From assembly GCA_949152475.1 (NCBI GenBank), contig OX424561.1, positions 20,206,481 to 20,270,480 on the forward strand: a stretch of DNA of 64,000 nt, written 5' to 3'. The DNA comes from Terebella lapidaria (lineage: Eukaryota; Annelida; Polychaeta; Terebellida; Terebellidae). The position numbers and the translations under genes are program-made. Under the pieces are notes generated by a model. The model saw nothing but the letters and a program-made list of their open reading frames with translations, was not told the origin of the DNA and did no database searches. Shown in pieces: positions 1 to 9,056 of the stretch (positions are counted from its first letter, which is position 1; each line of letters opens with the position of its first letter).

Positions 1-955
1 ACTTAGTCGTTTTTCACTGCAAAATCTGTTGCTGCCGGAAAATGCTGGACTTGATTCGATTCCGCCAAACTTTGTCTGCGATGTGCACAGCTCGAGGTCT
101 GCTCTCCAACTGCTGTCAGAGCCCGATTTCAAGGCCCTTATATACCCTTTCTGCTCACGTGATTTGAAAAGCTCCACGCTGATTGGCTGCCTCAGGAGTG
201 ACGTCACAATTATGCAAAAACTCAACCGTTAACCGAGAGGTGTCCGTCTCCGGCTCAACCGGCTTCTCCGGGTTTTTCCGGCTCCCTTTCAACTGTTTCT
301 CCGAGCGAAGTATCTGCAATTTTGAAGTATCTCTGCCATCAGGAGGGTTGAAAAGAGTCTCAGCCAGTTGAATCTGCCTCTCAGACGAACATCTAGACTG
401 CAAGTTGGGCGTTTCCGCCATCTGTACTGCTTCGTCAACTGCATATCTGCTCACTGGTATTACTGCTTGTCGACACTGGAAACTGCATACATTCTTGTCC
501 AGAAGGAGGGCCCTTCCTATCTGGAATGATGTTTCACCGCTTCTGTCGATCTGCAGCCGGTTTGCTGTCTCTGCTAAGTGGAAACTCCGGTTGGATGTCT
601 ACAGCCGGAAAACTTTTCCGTCTTAATTCTCTGAATACGGAAGACGTGTAGCTGCTTCTCTGGAGATACTAGACCGCTAACCCAGGTTCTTCTGGACCCC
701 TGGCCGCTACCCTGGACTGGTTGACTATGCGCTCAAACCAGTCAGAACCTCAAGGATGTCTCTATCCGGTCTCTGCACCGCTTTCCGCTCTGCTTCCTTT
801 CTCCGCCCTGTTTCCGGAACCAGCACTTGCTCACTGCTTCGACTTCTTGCGGTCGCTCTCTGCCGGAACTCAACGTTTTACCAGGGTCTCAGCTATCTCC
901 TTCTCCTGCTCTACAGCTCACTCCGTCTTCTAATATTTCTGCGTCCTCTGCGGCT

Positions 956-3900
956 TTACTCCGAGTCCGTATCCGACTCAGAGACCGTCGGTTCCGTCTC
1001 CGGAACACTACTCTGCTTCGGCGGCTCCGTCTGCCTCCAGGAATCCGCCATTCTCCGCTTCATCCATCTCGGATGCTTGGCGCCATTATACGGTTTCAGC
1101 AAATCGAAGTGAACCACCTTCTGTCGAGTTTCACTCTCTGCAATCTCGTAGGTCACGTCGGTAAATCTGCTCAGCACTAGCTTTGGACTGCTCCACTTCC
1201 TCTGCAACTTGGGAGCTTTGCCCTTCTTCCGTGTTTTGACCGCCATCCACACTCGGTCTCCTGGCTGGAACTGATTGTTGACCTTCCTCCGGTCGTACAG
1301 CTTCTTCTGCCGTTCCATTTCTCTGCCAGATTTCGCTCGAACCGCCTTGTATACCGCCTCTAGTCGCTCCCGGAGCTGACTGCCATACTCTGTTACTTCT
1401 GCCGTTGATTCTCCCGGCGGTCTGCCAATCAGTAACTCTACCGGAGTGTTGACTTCTCTGCCCAGCATCAGCAAGTTGGGACTCTGCCCGGTTGTCTCCT
1501 GCGGGGTACTCCGGTAAGCTGCCATTGCCAACGGAACTAGCTGATCCCAGTTGGTCTGCCGCTCGCTTACGTACAGGCTCAAGATCTGCTGCAGCGTCCG
1601 GTTGAATCGCTCGATGAAACCGTCCGACTGAGGTCGGAAAGCGGTTGTCCGTGTCTTGTGAATCCCCAGGATTCTGCAAACATTTCTCAGCAAGTCGGAC
1701 TCGAAATTTCTGCCTTGGTCGGTGTGTATCTCCATCGGGATACCGTACCGCGCTGCAAACTGGTTGACGAATATGTCCGCAACCGTCACCGCTTCCTGAT
1801 TCGGCATCGGGTAAGCCTCTACCCACTTGGTGAAGTAATCGCCGATTACTAAGATGTACCGGTTCCCCCGGGTGGATTTAGGTAACGGACCCATCACGTC
1901 CATTGCCACCCTTTCCATGGGCGCTCCAACCCGGTATTTCTGCATCGGAGATCGTTTCAAGTTCTGCATACTTCTTGACGCACATTCGTCACAGCTCAGC
2001 ACCCACTGCTTTATGTCCCGCATCATAGCCGGCCAGAAATACCGCCTCCGAATGCTAGCCGCCATCCTTCTGCTTCCGAGGTGTCCTCCCGTCCGGCTCT
2101 GGTGGGCCAGACGGAAAATCTCCTGTCTCAGCTCCTTCGGGGTTATTAACTGCATTCGGCTGGTTCCTTCTGCCGTTTTCCATTTCCGGTAGACTACTCC
2201 GTCGACTTTCAGCAAGGTCTTCCGCATCCCGTACAGCACTTTCTCCTCGCTGCTCATGCTGGAAAAGTCTGCACTGCCAGCTGTACCGCTCCCGTCGATC
2301 AGCGACGTCACCAGTGAGTACCATGGTTCTGCTTGCTGCATTCTCCGCAAATCATCTGGTCGATATTTCTGCCCCAGCACAGTATCCTGGTCCGCATTCT
2401 CCGCCAGCCTAATCTGCTCTGCAACCGCATCCGCTTTTCCTGGAACTGCCTTCTCCGTCACCGCAACCGCAATCGGCTTCCGGAACACTGCTTTTTCCGT
2501 CACCGCAACCGCAACCGGCTTCCGGGACGCTGCTTTCTCCGTCACCGCAACCGCAACCGGCTTCCGGGACACTGCTTTTTCCGTCACCGCAACCGCAACC
2601 GGCTTCCGGGACGCTGCTTTCTCCGTCACCGCAACCGCAACCGGCTTCCGGGACGCTGCTTTCTCCGTCACCGCAACCGCAACCGGCTTCCGGGACGCTG
2701 CTTTCTCCGTTACTGCAACTGCCTTTCTTGGGACTGCTTCCTCCGTCAGTTCTGCTTCTCCGCCCGATCCCCTTGACCGCTTCCGGCGTCCCCCCTTCCT
2801 TGGCTTGAGCTGAGGAGTTTCTTCACTTCGTGTCTGCCGGATTCTTTCTCCGTAGTTCCAGGCGTCTATCTTGGCTTGTTTCCAGTTGATTTTTCCGCAT
2901 TGGCTGCATGGGGATCTGGACAAGGCATCCGCATTATTATGGATTCGCCCCGGACGATGTTCAATGTCGAAATGAAACTCACTCAGGAGCTCAATCCACC
3001 GGGCTACCTGCCCCTGGGGCTCCTTGAAATTCATAAGCCAGGTAAGACTGCCATGATCCGTGCGAAGAAGGAAGTGTCGTCCCAGCAAGTACTGCTTATT
3101 CTTCTGTACCGCAAACACAACCGCCAGGAGCTCCTTCCGGGTGACACAGTATCTCCGTTCTTCTTTGGTTAGGCTGCGGCTCAAGTAGGTTATCACCCGC
3201 TCCTGGTTACCCTGCTTCTGTGACAGTACTGCTCCCAGCCCGGTGTCACTGGCGTCCGTGTCCAGGATATATCGGCCTTGCTCCCTAGGGTACCCGAGTA
3301 TCGGTGCCGATACTAGGCGGTTCTTCAGCTCTGCAAATGCCTGTTCTTGCTCCGTCTGCCACCGGAACGGCACCCCTTTTTCCGTCAAGTGATTCAGCGG
3401 CGCTGCAATCTCGGAGAACTTCGGCACGAACTTCCGGTAATAGGAGCAAAGTCCCAGAAAACTGCGCAGCTCCGTCAGGTTGGTGGGTGTCCGCCACTTC
3501 CGTACTGCCTCCGTTTTTGCCGGGTCGGTGCGGATACCGTCTCTGCCAACTATGTGACCTAGGAAAGACACCTCCGGCTGGAAGAACTTGCATTTTGACG
3601 GTTTGACTTTTAGGTCTGCCTCTCTCAGCTTGCTGAACACCTCCTGAAGATCACGGATGTGATCCTCCAGGGTCTCGCTGTAGACTATGATGTCGTCCAG
3701 ATATATGAGGCAGGTCTTCCAGGACAAACCGCCTAGCACCTTCTCCATCAACCGCTCGAACGTACCCGGAGCATTGCACAAGCCGAAACTCATCACTTTG
3801 AACTGGTAAAGGCCGCCAGGAACACAGAAGGCCGACTTTTTCCGGGCGTCTTCATCCATCCCGACCTGCCAGTAGCCACTGGTCAGGTCGAGAGTGGAGA

Positions 3901-4543
3901 ACCATTTAGCGTCTGCACAGGCTGCTATGGTGTCGTCTATTCTCGGCAACGGATAAGCATCTTTCTCCGTGACTGCATTTAACCGCCGGTAATCGACGCA
4001 GAACCGGGTGGTCCCATCCTTTTTCTTCACGAGGACAATCGGTGAAGCCCACGGACTGCTACTTTCTTCAATGACGTTCTTGTCTTTCATCTCCTGAATC
4101 AGACTGCTCACCAGCTCCCTCTTGTCTGGCGGAATTCGTCTGGTTGGCTGCTTAATCGGCCGGTGACTGCCCGTGTTTATCTGATGTTGTACCTCGTTGG
4201 TCTGCCCCAGTTCTCCGGCATCATTACTGAAGGTCGGCTTATTCCGAAATAGGAGGTCGGTTACTCTCTCGCGGAAATGACTCGGCACTGCATCCTGGGT
4301 CTGCTCTGCTAACTGCCGCAGCTTCACGTACCCGCTCCAATTCCGCCCGGCCTCCGACTCCGTGGAAATCTGCACCTTCCGGCTCCGCTCCGCCAACGGC
4401 ACAACACTGCAACCGCTGCTAAGGTGGTCATCGTCGCCAACTGCGCTCCTTTCTTGATGATTACCGGCTCTGCCATCACGTTGATCACTCGAACCGGGAC
4501 TGTTCCTTGCTTTATCCGGGATAAAGTTCTCCCGATCAGCCAA
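956..4543 (-). CDS. Pol polyprotein (reverse transcriptase, RNase H, integrase)
   Basis: The frame is 1195 aa. The RT fingers and palm include RFCVDYRRLN, YWQVGMDEDA and the catalytic YLDDIIVYS. RNase H follows, with DTDASDTGLGAVLSQ and HRPGRIHNNADALSR. A low-complexity Ala/Val/Lys linker of 14-aa repeats comes next. Integrase then shows an HHCC zinc domain (H and H, then CDEC), a DDE core (MDVMGPLP, TDQGRNFES, GFIERFNRTL) and a C-terminal GPY/F-like module (KWSSPKLVLSRFTDVTYEI). No chromodomain is seen. The order places it in the Ty3/Gypsy group. The C-terminus is acidic and Ser/Thr-rich. Confidence 0.95.
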   Translation of the reverse strand: MADRENFIPDKARNSPGSSDQRDGRAGNHQERSAVGDDDHLSSGCSVVPLAERSRKVQISTESEAGRNWSGYVKLRQLAEQTQDAVPSHFRERVTDLLFRNKPTFSNDAGELGQTNEVQHQINTGSHRPIKQPTRRIPPDKRELVSSLIQEMKDKNVIEESSSPWASPIVLVKKKDGTTRFCVDYRRLNAVTEKDAYPLPRIDDTIAACADAKWFSTLDLTSGYWQVGMDEDARKKSAFCVPGGLYQFKVMSFGLCNAPGTFERLMEKVLGGLSWKTCLIYLDDIIVYSETLEDHIRDLQEVFSKLREADLKVKPSKCKFFQPEVSFLGHIVGRDGIRTDPAKTEAVRKWRTPTNLTELRSFLGLCSYYRKFVPKFSEIAAPLNHLTEKGVPFRWQTEQEQAFAELKNRLVSAPILGYPREQGRYILDTDASDTGLGAVLSQKQGNQERVITYLSRSLTKEERRYCVTRKELLAVVFAVQKNKQYLLGRHFLLRTDHGSLTWLMNFKEPQGQVARWIELLSEFHFDIEHRPGRIHNNADALSRSPCSQCGKINWKQAKIDAWNYGERIRQTRSEETPQLKPRKGGRRKRSRGSGGEAELTEEAVPRKAVAVTEKAASRKPVAVAVTEKAASRKPVAVAVTEKAASRKPVAVAVTEKAVSRKPVAVAVTEKAASRKPVAVAVTEKAVFRKPIAVAVTEKAVPGKADAVAEQIRLAENADQDTVLGQKYRPDDLRRMQQAEPWYSLVTSLIDGSGTAGSADFSSMSSEEKVLYGMRKTLLKVDGVVYRKWKTAEGTSRMQLITPKELRQEIFRLAHQSRTGGHLGSRRMAASIRRRYFWPAMMRDIKQWVLSCDECASRSMQNLKRSPMQKYRVGAPMERVAMDVMGPLPKSTRGNRYILVIGDYFTKWVEAYPMPNQEAVTVADIFVNQFAARYGIPMEIHTDQGRNFESDLLRNVCRILGIHKTRTTAFRPQSDGFIERFNRTLQQILSLYVSERQTNWDQLVPLAMAAYRSTPQETTGQSPNLLMLGREVNTPVELLIGRPPGESTAEVTEYGSQLRERLEAVYKAVRAKSGREMERQKKLYDRRKVNNQFQPGDRVWMAVKTRKKGKAPKLQRKWSSPKLVLSRFTDVTYEIAESETRQKVVHFDLLKPYNGAKHPRWMKRRMADSWRQTEPPKQSSVPETEPTVSESDTDSE
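2455..2748 (-). repeat. 42-bp in-frame minisatellite inside the Gypsy pol gene
   Basis: About seven copies of a 42-bp unit start at 2455, 2497, 2539, 2581, 2623, 2665 and 2707. Each encodes 14 residues of the type AVTEKAASRKPVAV. The array sits between RNase H and integrase and keeps the reading frame, so copy number changes only lengthen or shorten a linker. Confidence 0.9.
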
Positions 4544-5082
4544 GGTCTTTTCTCCGTAGGCTCCTGCGGCATTTCTAGTACTCCTTCTGCTTCACGGACA
4601 CTCTCTGCTTGTCCTATAATCAGCTGTTCCGTTTCCGGCGGAATTTGGTAATCTGCTACAGCGTTGATCGGAAACGGCTCCCTGGTCTGCTCGAACATGG
4701 TGAGGAACACCTCCTGGCTGCCCATCTGCATGGTCATCCGGTCGAAGTTTATGCCGGATACTCGGGAACGGATGAAATCCATCCCCAGTATTCCTTCGTC
4801 TTCACAGTCTGCAATCTCGAACGTCACGGTCTCAGCTACTCCTGCGATGTTGAGTGGGAGTTCTTTCCGGCCATGTGTCCGTATGTTACTTCCGTCAACC
4901 ATTGAAAGACGAATCGGCGACCGCTTCAGCTTCATTCCGGGTTTCCGGATCCGTTCCCAGGTTTGTAGGTTGAGCATTGTGACAGTGCTGCCGGTGTCGA
5001 TTATCAGCGTTACTGGCTCTCCGCATACTCTGGCTGTCACACACATGCCCACCTCGCCCCTGGGACCGGGTCCGTGAACCAC
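4324..5082 (-). CDS. Retropepsin-type protease region of the Gypsy element
   Basis: The frame carries the aspartic protease signature LIIDTGSTVTML (about residues 26-37) and, further on, the hydrophobic-Gly motif GILGMDF that normally precedes the second active-site strand. It lies between gag and pol in its own frame and overlaps the start of pol. Elements of this kind reach such frames by ribosomal recoding. The protease would process the Gag and Pol polyproteins. The N-terminal edge is uncertain, because entry need not be at the first Met. Confidence 0.82.
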   Translation of the reverse strand: MVHGPGPRGEVGMCVTARVCGEPVTLIIDTGSTVTMLNLQTWERIRKPGMKLKRSPIRLSMVDGSNIRTHGRKELPLNIAGVAETVTFEIADCEDEGILGMDFIRSRVSGINFDRMTMQMGSQEVFLTMFEQTREPFPINAVADYQIPPETEQLIIGQAESVREAEGVLEMPQEPTEKRPWLIGRTLSRIKQGTVPVRVINVMAEPVIIKKGAQLATMTTLAAVAVLCRWRSGAGRCRFPRSRRPGGIGAGT

Positions 5083-5144
5083 CTGCCGGTTATGGGGGTG
5101 TCCTCTCTTCCGGGTCCCGGATTTCCCCTTTTCCGCGACCCGTT

Positions 5145-6431
5145 CTAGTTTTCCGGCTGCTGCTGCTGCTGTCGTGGCTGCTGCAATTGTTGCTGCTGCT
5201 GCTGCTGCGGCTGCTGCTGCTGCTGCTGTTGTCGCGGCGACTGCTGCTGTTGTGGTTGACGCCGCTGCTGCTGCTGCTTCGGCTGCCTACAGTCTCGGGC
5301 AAAATGCCCTTTCCGGCCACAGTTGAAACATTCTAAATCCGCTCGGGAACTGCGCTGCTGCTGCTGCCGGCTAACCGCTTCCTTGACCTGAGTCATCAGA
5401 TCCGCCATCTGCTGCTGAGTCTGCTCGGCTTGCTTCCGCAATTCGTTCACCTGCTGGCTCCACTCCGGCTCCGTGTTCAGCTGCCTCGTCCGGTGTCGCT
5501 CCGCTGGTCTGCTGTTGTCCGTTTTCATGATACTCTCATACTCGGTAGCGAAAGCCAGGGCCTGCGACAGCGTTTCCGGGTGGCTTTTCAATACCGACAA
5601 CCGCATATCTCGGTTAGTCAGGCTGTTGCAGAAATGCATCTTCATGAGCACTTCTGTTGTTGCCGGATCTGCTTTTGGGTAAGCTAGCCGCGTCTTGCTC
5701 CGTATGTCTCTGGCCAGCTCGGACAGCTCCTCCTCCGGCTGCAATTTCCGTGTCTGCAATTCTGCCTGGAAAACAAATGTTTTCTCCCCCGGACAAAACT
5801 GCCGTTTTAATGCCGCCACAACCGTATCAAAGCTGCGTCTCTGCTCCGCGGACAGATCCAGTAGTATGCTGCGGGCGTTACCCCTCAAACTGACACATAA
5901 GTTCAGCGCCTTTTCCTCTGCTGTCCAACGGTAGTACCGAGCGTATTCAAGGAGGTGAGCCTCATATTCCGGCCACGGATCAGTTCCGTCGTATGTCATT
6001 AATCTGGCTACTCCTGCCCTTGGTGCTGGCTGTTGTACTGCTTCTGCCTGCTGCTGCTTTCCGGTTACTGCCAGGTGCTGCTGAAACACCTCCATTTGGG
6101 TCGCCAATAATCTGGTCAGGTTGTCGACTAAGTTCTCTCCGCCTTCCGGGTCCGCATCCGGTTCCCGATCGCCAGCCTGGTCCGGAAAGTTAACTTCCGC
6201 CTCTGCTAACTGCTCTGCAGGCTGTTCTCCTTGAGGAACCCGGAGGGGCTCGTCTGCAACTGCTTTCTGCATTTCCGGCTGCAACAGCTTCCGCTCGGCA
6301 GGACGAACCGCTTCCTTTTCCGCAACCGGCATCTGCAACGGCTCAGCTCCTACTGCTCCTACAGGCTGCTCCGTGTCCGACACGGCTACCTTCAGCTGCT
6401 GTTCCGCCAATTTGCCCCGTCTAGTAGTCAT
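5145..6431 (-). CDS. Gag polyprotein of the Gypsy element
   Basis: This 428-aa frame starts MTTRRGKL just inside the primer site. The central part (about residues 140-300) has the look of a Ty3/Gypsy capsid, with the W-x-E-YE-AHL and Y-x-x-RW-T-x-EEK patterns. One CCHC zinc knuckle (CFNCGRKGHFARDC, about residues 370-383) follows. The tail is almost pure Gln, with Pro and Arg spacers, encoded by a CAG/CTG-type microsatellite near 5158-5280. The protein would form the particle shell and bind element RNA. Viewed as a fossil, it looks whole. Confidence 0.9.
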   Translation of the reverse strand: MTTRRGKLAEQQLKVAVSDTEQPVGAVGAEPLQMPVAEKEAVRPAERKLLQPEMQKAVADEPLRVPQGEQPAEQLAEAEVNFPDQAGDREPDADPEGGENLVDNLTRLLATQMEVFQQHLAVTGKQQQAEAVQQPAPRAGVARLMTYDGTDPWPEYEAHLLEYARYYRWTAEEKALNLCVSLRGNARSILLDLSAEQRRSFDTVVAALKRQFCPGEKTFVFQAELQTRKLQPEEELSELARDIRSKTRLAYPKADPATTEVLMKMHFCNSLTNRDMRLSVLKSHPETLSQALAFATEYESIMKTDNSRPAERHRTRQLNTEPEWSQQVNELRKQAEQTQQQMADLMTQVKEAVSRQQQQRSSRADLECFNCGRKGHFARDCRQPKQQQQRRQPQQQQSPRQQQQQQQPQQQQQQQLQQPRQQQQQPEN

Positions 6432-6441
6432 ACTGCAGATG

Positions 6442-6459
6442 ATCCCACCGCTGCCACCA
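6442..6459 (-). promoter_or_regulatory. Primer binding site, leucine-tRNA type
   Basis: The minus strand reads TGGTGGCAGCGGTGGGAT, an 18-nt complement to the 3' end of animal tRNA-Leu (acceptor and T-stem ending GCTGCCA plus CCA). It begins six bases inside the LTR edge, where minus-strand DNA synthesis would be primed. The first gag ATG follows only 10 nt later, so there is almost no leader. The tRNA match is from memory of tRNA-Leu(AAG) sequences. Confidence 0.8.
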
Positions 6460-6465
6460 AAAAGT

Positions 6466-7800
6466 TGTAACGGGTTTGAACCCTTCTGTGACGTCTTGAT
6501 GAACCGGTTTTCTAGGGAGGTGGGTGAGTTGTTGTTTAACCGGAGCTGAAACGGTAAAACTCCGGGAAACTGCTACTGTTGTACGGTTGAACTCCGGCTA
6601 GAAGTCTCTAAGGTTGGTAGCGTGGTCTGGAATGGACCTCTTAACCGTTGCCCGACTGCTAATCTGCAACTGCACCTGTAAAGTAAGGATCCGGAGGCGT
6701 TTCCGTCTCCGGGTACTGCAACTGCTCCGTCGGGAAACCGCTTTACTGCAACAGCTCCGTCGTTTTCCGTCTTACTGCAAACTGCGACTGCGCCTGGAAT
6801 AAAGAATCCGGGAACGTTGCCGTTTCCGAATACTGCAACCGCTCTGCCAGGTTCCGCCGCACTGCAATCTGCTCCGGTTGGCTCCGCCTCACCGCCACCT
6901 GCGACTGCACCTGAAATGGAGTATCTCGGAAGTGTTCCCACTTCCGGTTACCGCAACCGCTCCGTCAGGTACTGCCTCTGCAACTCCGTCGTCCGGTACC
7001 GCCTCTGCAACTGCTTCGTTGATTTCCACCTCCGTCTCCGTCTCCGACTCCTTCCTCGGTGATCTGGGTTCTTAGATCACCCTAAGACGTCGTTACAACT
7101 TGGTCTTAACCGACTGTAGTCTTATCTCCCTTTACTCCGTATAACTGTCTTTTCCGGGAAACTAACTTTATTATAACTTCCAGTTCCCTAACGAACACGG
7201 AAAAACAACTCGGTTGAAGTTTTCATGTTTATTTTCCAAGTTCACAGTCGGAAGACTTAACTGCTATCATCTGGATGACTCTATCCGGAACAAGGGAGTA
7301 CACTGCTATGGGAGAAGGGGTCTGCACAGGTCGACGTCAGGACACCAACTTCGCCGTCCGCTGTGAAGCGGGGGCTTTTATAGACCTGAGACCCACGTCA
7401 CGTGACCAACCTATTGTGACGTCATAGTCCGCCAAAACACTGATATTTTCCGGATTTCTAAAAACACTCTAGAACCAATCAGTGGCTGACACGTCACCTT
7501 TTAAACCGAAAGCGAGGCTGATCACATGACCTTCCGGAAATAACGTCATTACGTTTTTGTACTCCATTGTTCCGGCTCCGTGTCCGGTTCCGTCTCCGGT
7601 TCCGGCTCCGTCTTCGGCTTTACCGACATCATAAATTACTAGGTTCCGAGACGGAAAACCTTTAAAACATTAACAATACGGAACCGTATGAACCTTTAAA
7701 CACATATACACCCTAATAAACGGTTATTTAACCATAATATCACAAAATACTAACATAATTACCTAGGGGAAACCTTTGGGTACGCCCCAAAACCGTTACA
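6466..7800 (-). repeat. 5' LTR of the Gypsy element
   Basis: The 1335-bp LTR is bounded by TGTAACGG at 6466 and CCGTTACA ending at 7800, an 8-bp inverted terminal repeat. On the minus strand a TATAAAAG box lies near 7375-7385 and an AATAAA signal at 7228-7233, so U3 is about 450 bp, R is short and U5 is unusually long (about 730 bp). A solo relative lies at 36399-37600 and shares the ends, the TATA region, the poly(A) signal and the CACGTGAC block. The LTR is rich in TCCGTCTCC and CTGCAACTG motifs. Confidence 0.88.
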
Positions 7801-8922
7801 TTATTAATAATTTGGAAATGAATCAAAAGCATTTCATTTCGTACGTACGCATGTGCGGATGTACATGTAAAGGCAATCCCCTACCCCCTCCCCCCACTCC
7901 ATCCTCCGTGTGAAGAAATGGAAGAAAAATAATCTTATTTGACCTCAAGTATGTTCTAAAATTTACAGTATGGTAGTTGCTAAAGGGCTAACCAGAGGGT
8001 ATACACTGTAAAATACCCCCCCCCCCCCCCTTCCCCTCGTTTCGAACATGAACTAAGTCGGTAACAATGTAAAAACATAAGGTGTAGATTTTAGAAAGTT
8101 TATTACAGTCAAAACTGTAAATACATGTACACCAAACTGTTAATGAACAGGGCACACAAACGTTGTCTTAAAGTAATGCAATCATATGTTAATCCATAAG
8201 TATGTATTTAATATTTTTTTGCTGTCGTATTCAATTTCTGCTAAGAGCAATTACAACTCTAAAAATTGCTGACACCAAAATAAAAATCGACGTGGAGTCA
8301 AGATTCATAAATTGATATAAAAGCTTTGGAATATACATGCAAATCTGTAATATATATATACAAAATATAATTACGACTTGAATCGTGCAAACATGATCTT
8401 GAGTATTAGCGGTAGCTAGCTATTCAATAGGTCTATGAGTAGCACCATCATGAATATTGAATCTCTCGTTCAAAAATACAACAAAACACACAAAACGGTA
8501 GACACATTACAGACATAAATACAAAGGAAATACGAACGACAGGGAGGAGATTTACTTTGTACAACAGATTGCCTCGTAGCTATAATGATACTTCTATTAT
8601 AATACAATATACACAACATGATGAAACGCGGTTCAAACTGCAATCTATTTCCCATTTTGTCCATCAATGACTACATAATATTTCTAGTAGTGATCCTAAG
8701 TCTAGTCAAATTCTTCCTGCAACCAGCGAATTTCTGCCACGCACGCTCTCCGCGATACAAAAAGGGCAGATATTTCTGAAAAAATAAATTTGAACGATAA
8801 TACACATCATAAATTGACATGTCATCATTGATTCTATTCAATTTTTACATAATCTTTGCTCTTGCCAAGAATTATAAATTTGCATCAAATGGTTAGACGT
8901 TTTTCCGAGGAGATACCTATGT
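7801..8922. other. Intergenic DNA downstream of the nidogen gene
   Basis: No coding region is seen. The stretch holds a C17-18 run near 8014-8030 and AT-rich DNA. It should contain the 3' UTR of the nidogen gene; a minus-strand AATAAA at about 8099-8104 is a possible but distant poly(A) signal. Confidence 0.5.
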
Positions 8923-9056
8923 CTAGATGAGCAGCCCTATGCGGTTACACTCGTCCTGGCTAATATCGTCTGGACAGGCACACGTACGGCCACCATTGGG
9001 TGTGGGCAGACAGATAAACCGACATCCGCCGTTGTTCAACGCACAGGCATTGTTAC
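8923..9056 (-). CDS. Nidogen exon 25: terminal EGF and stop
   Basis: The exon encodes [16 protein letters not shown] and TCACPDD, the C-terminal EGF that packs against the propeller, then a short tail ending GLLI and a TAG stop. The acceptor is TTTTCAG. Confidence 0.92.

Larger units (their letters stand above)
1..7800 (-). mobile_element. Ty3/Gypsy LTR retrotransposon, left end cut by the window
   Basis: Transcription runs right to left: LTR (6466-7800), primer site, gag, protease, pol (RT, RNase H, integrase). The three long frames are open and lie in three different frames, as families using recoding do. The element looks mostly whole inside the window and probably inserted recently. The second LTR is not fully visible. 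Positions 1-955 are 3' noncoding DNA that may include part of it, with a TATA-like block near 138-152 on the minus strand followed by an E-box-like CACGTGA, but it does not match the right LTR closely. Family assignment rests on the order RT-RNase H-integrase and on the YLDD, DTG and zinc-knuckle motifs. Confidence 0.93.

Noticed and set aside
155-454. Minus-strand frame of 99 aa left of the Gypsy pol
   Set aside because: It lies in the 3' noncoding part of the element, has no motif and is probably a chance frame in GC-rich DNA.
2256-2813. Plus-strand frame rich in TATGFR repeats
   Set aside because: It is the antisense shadow of the minisatellite in pol.
5090-5320. Ser/Arg-rich minus-strand frame (SSSSSRSSSSSNN)
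   Set aside because: A shifted reading of the Gln-codon microsatellite at the end of gag.
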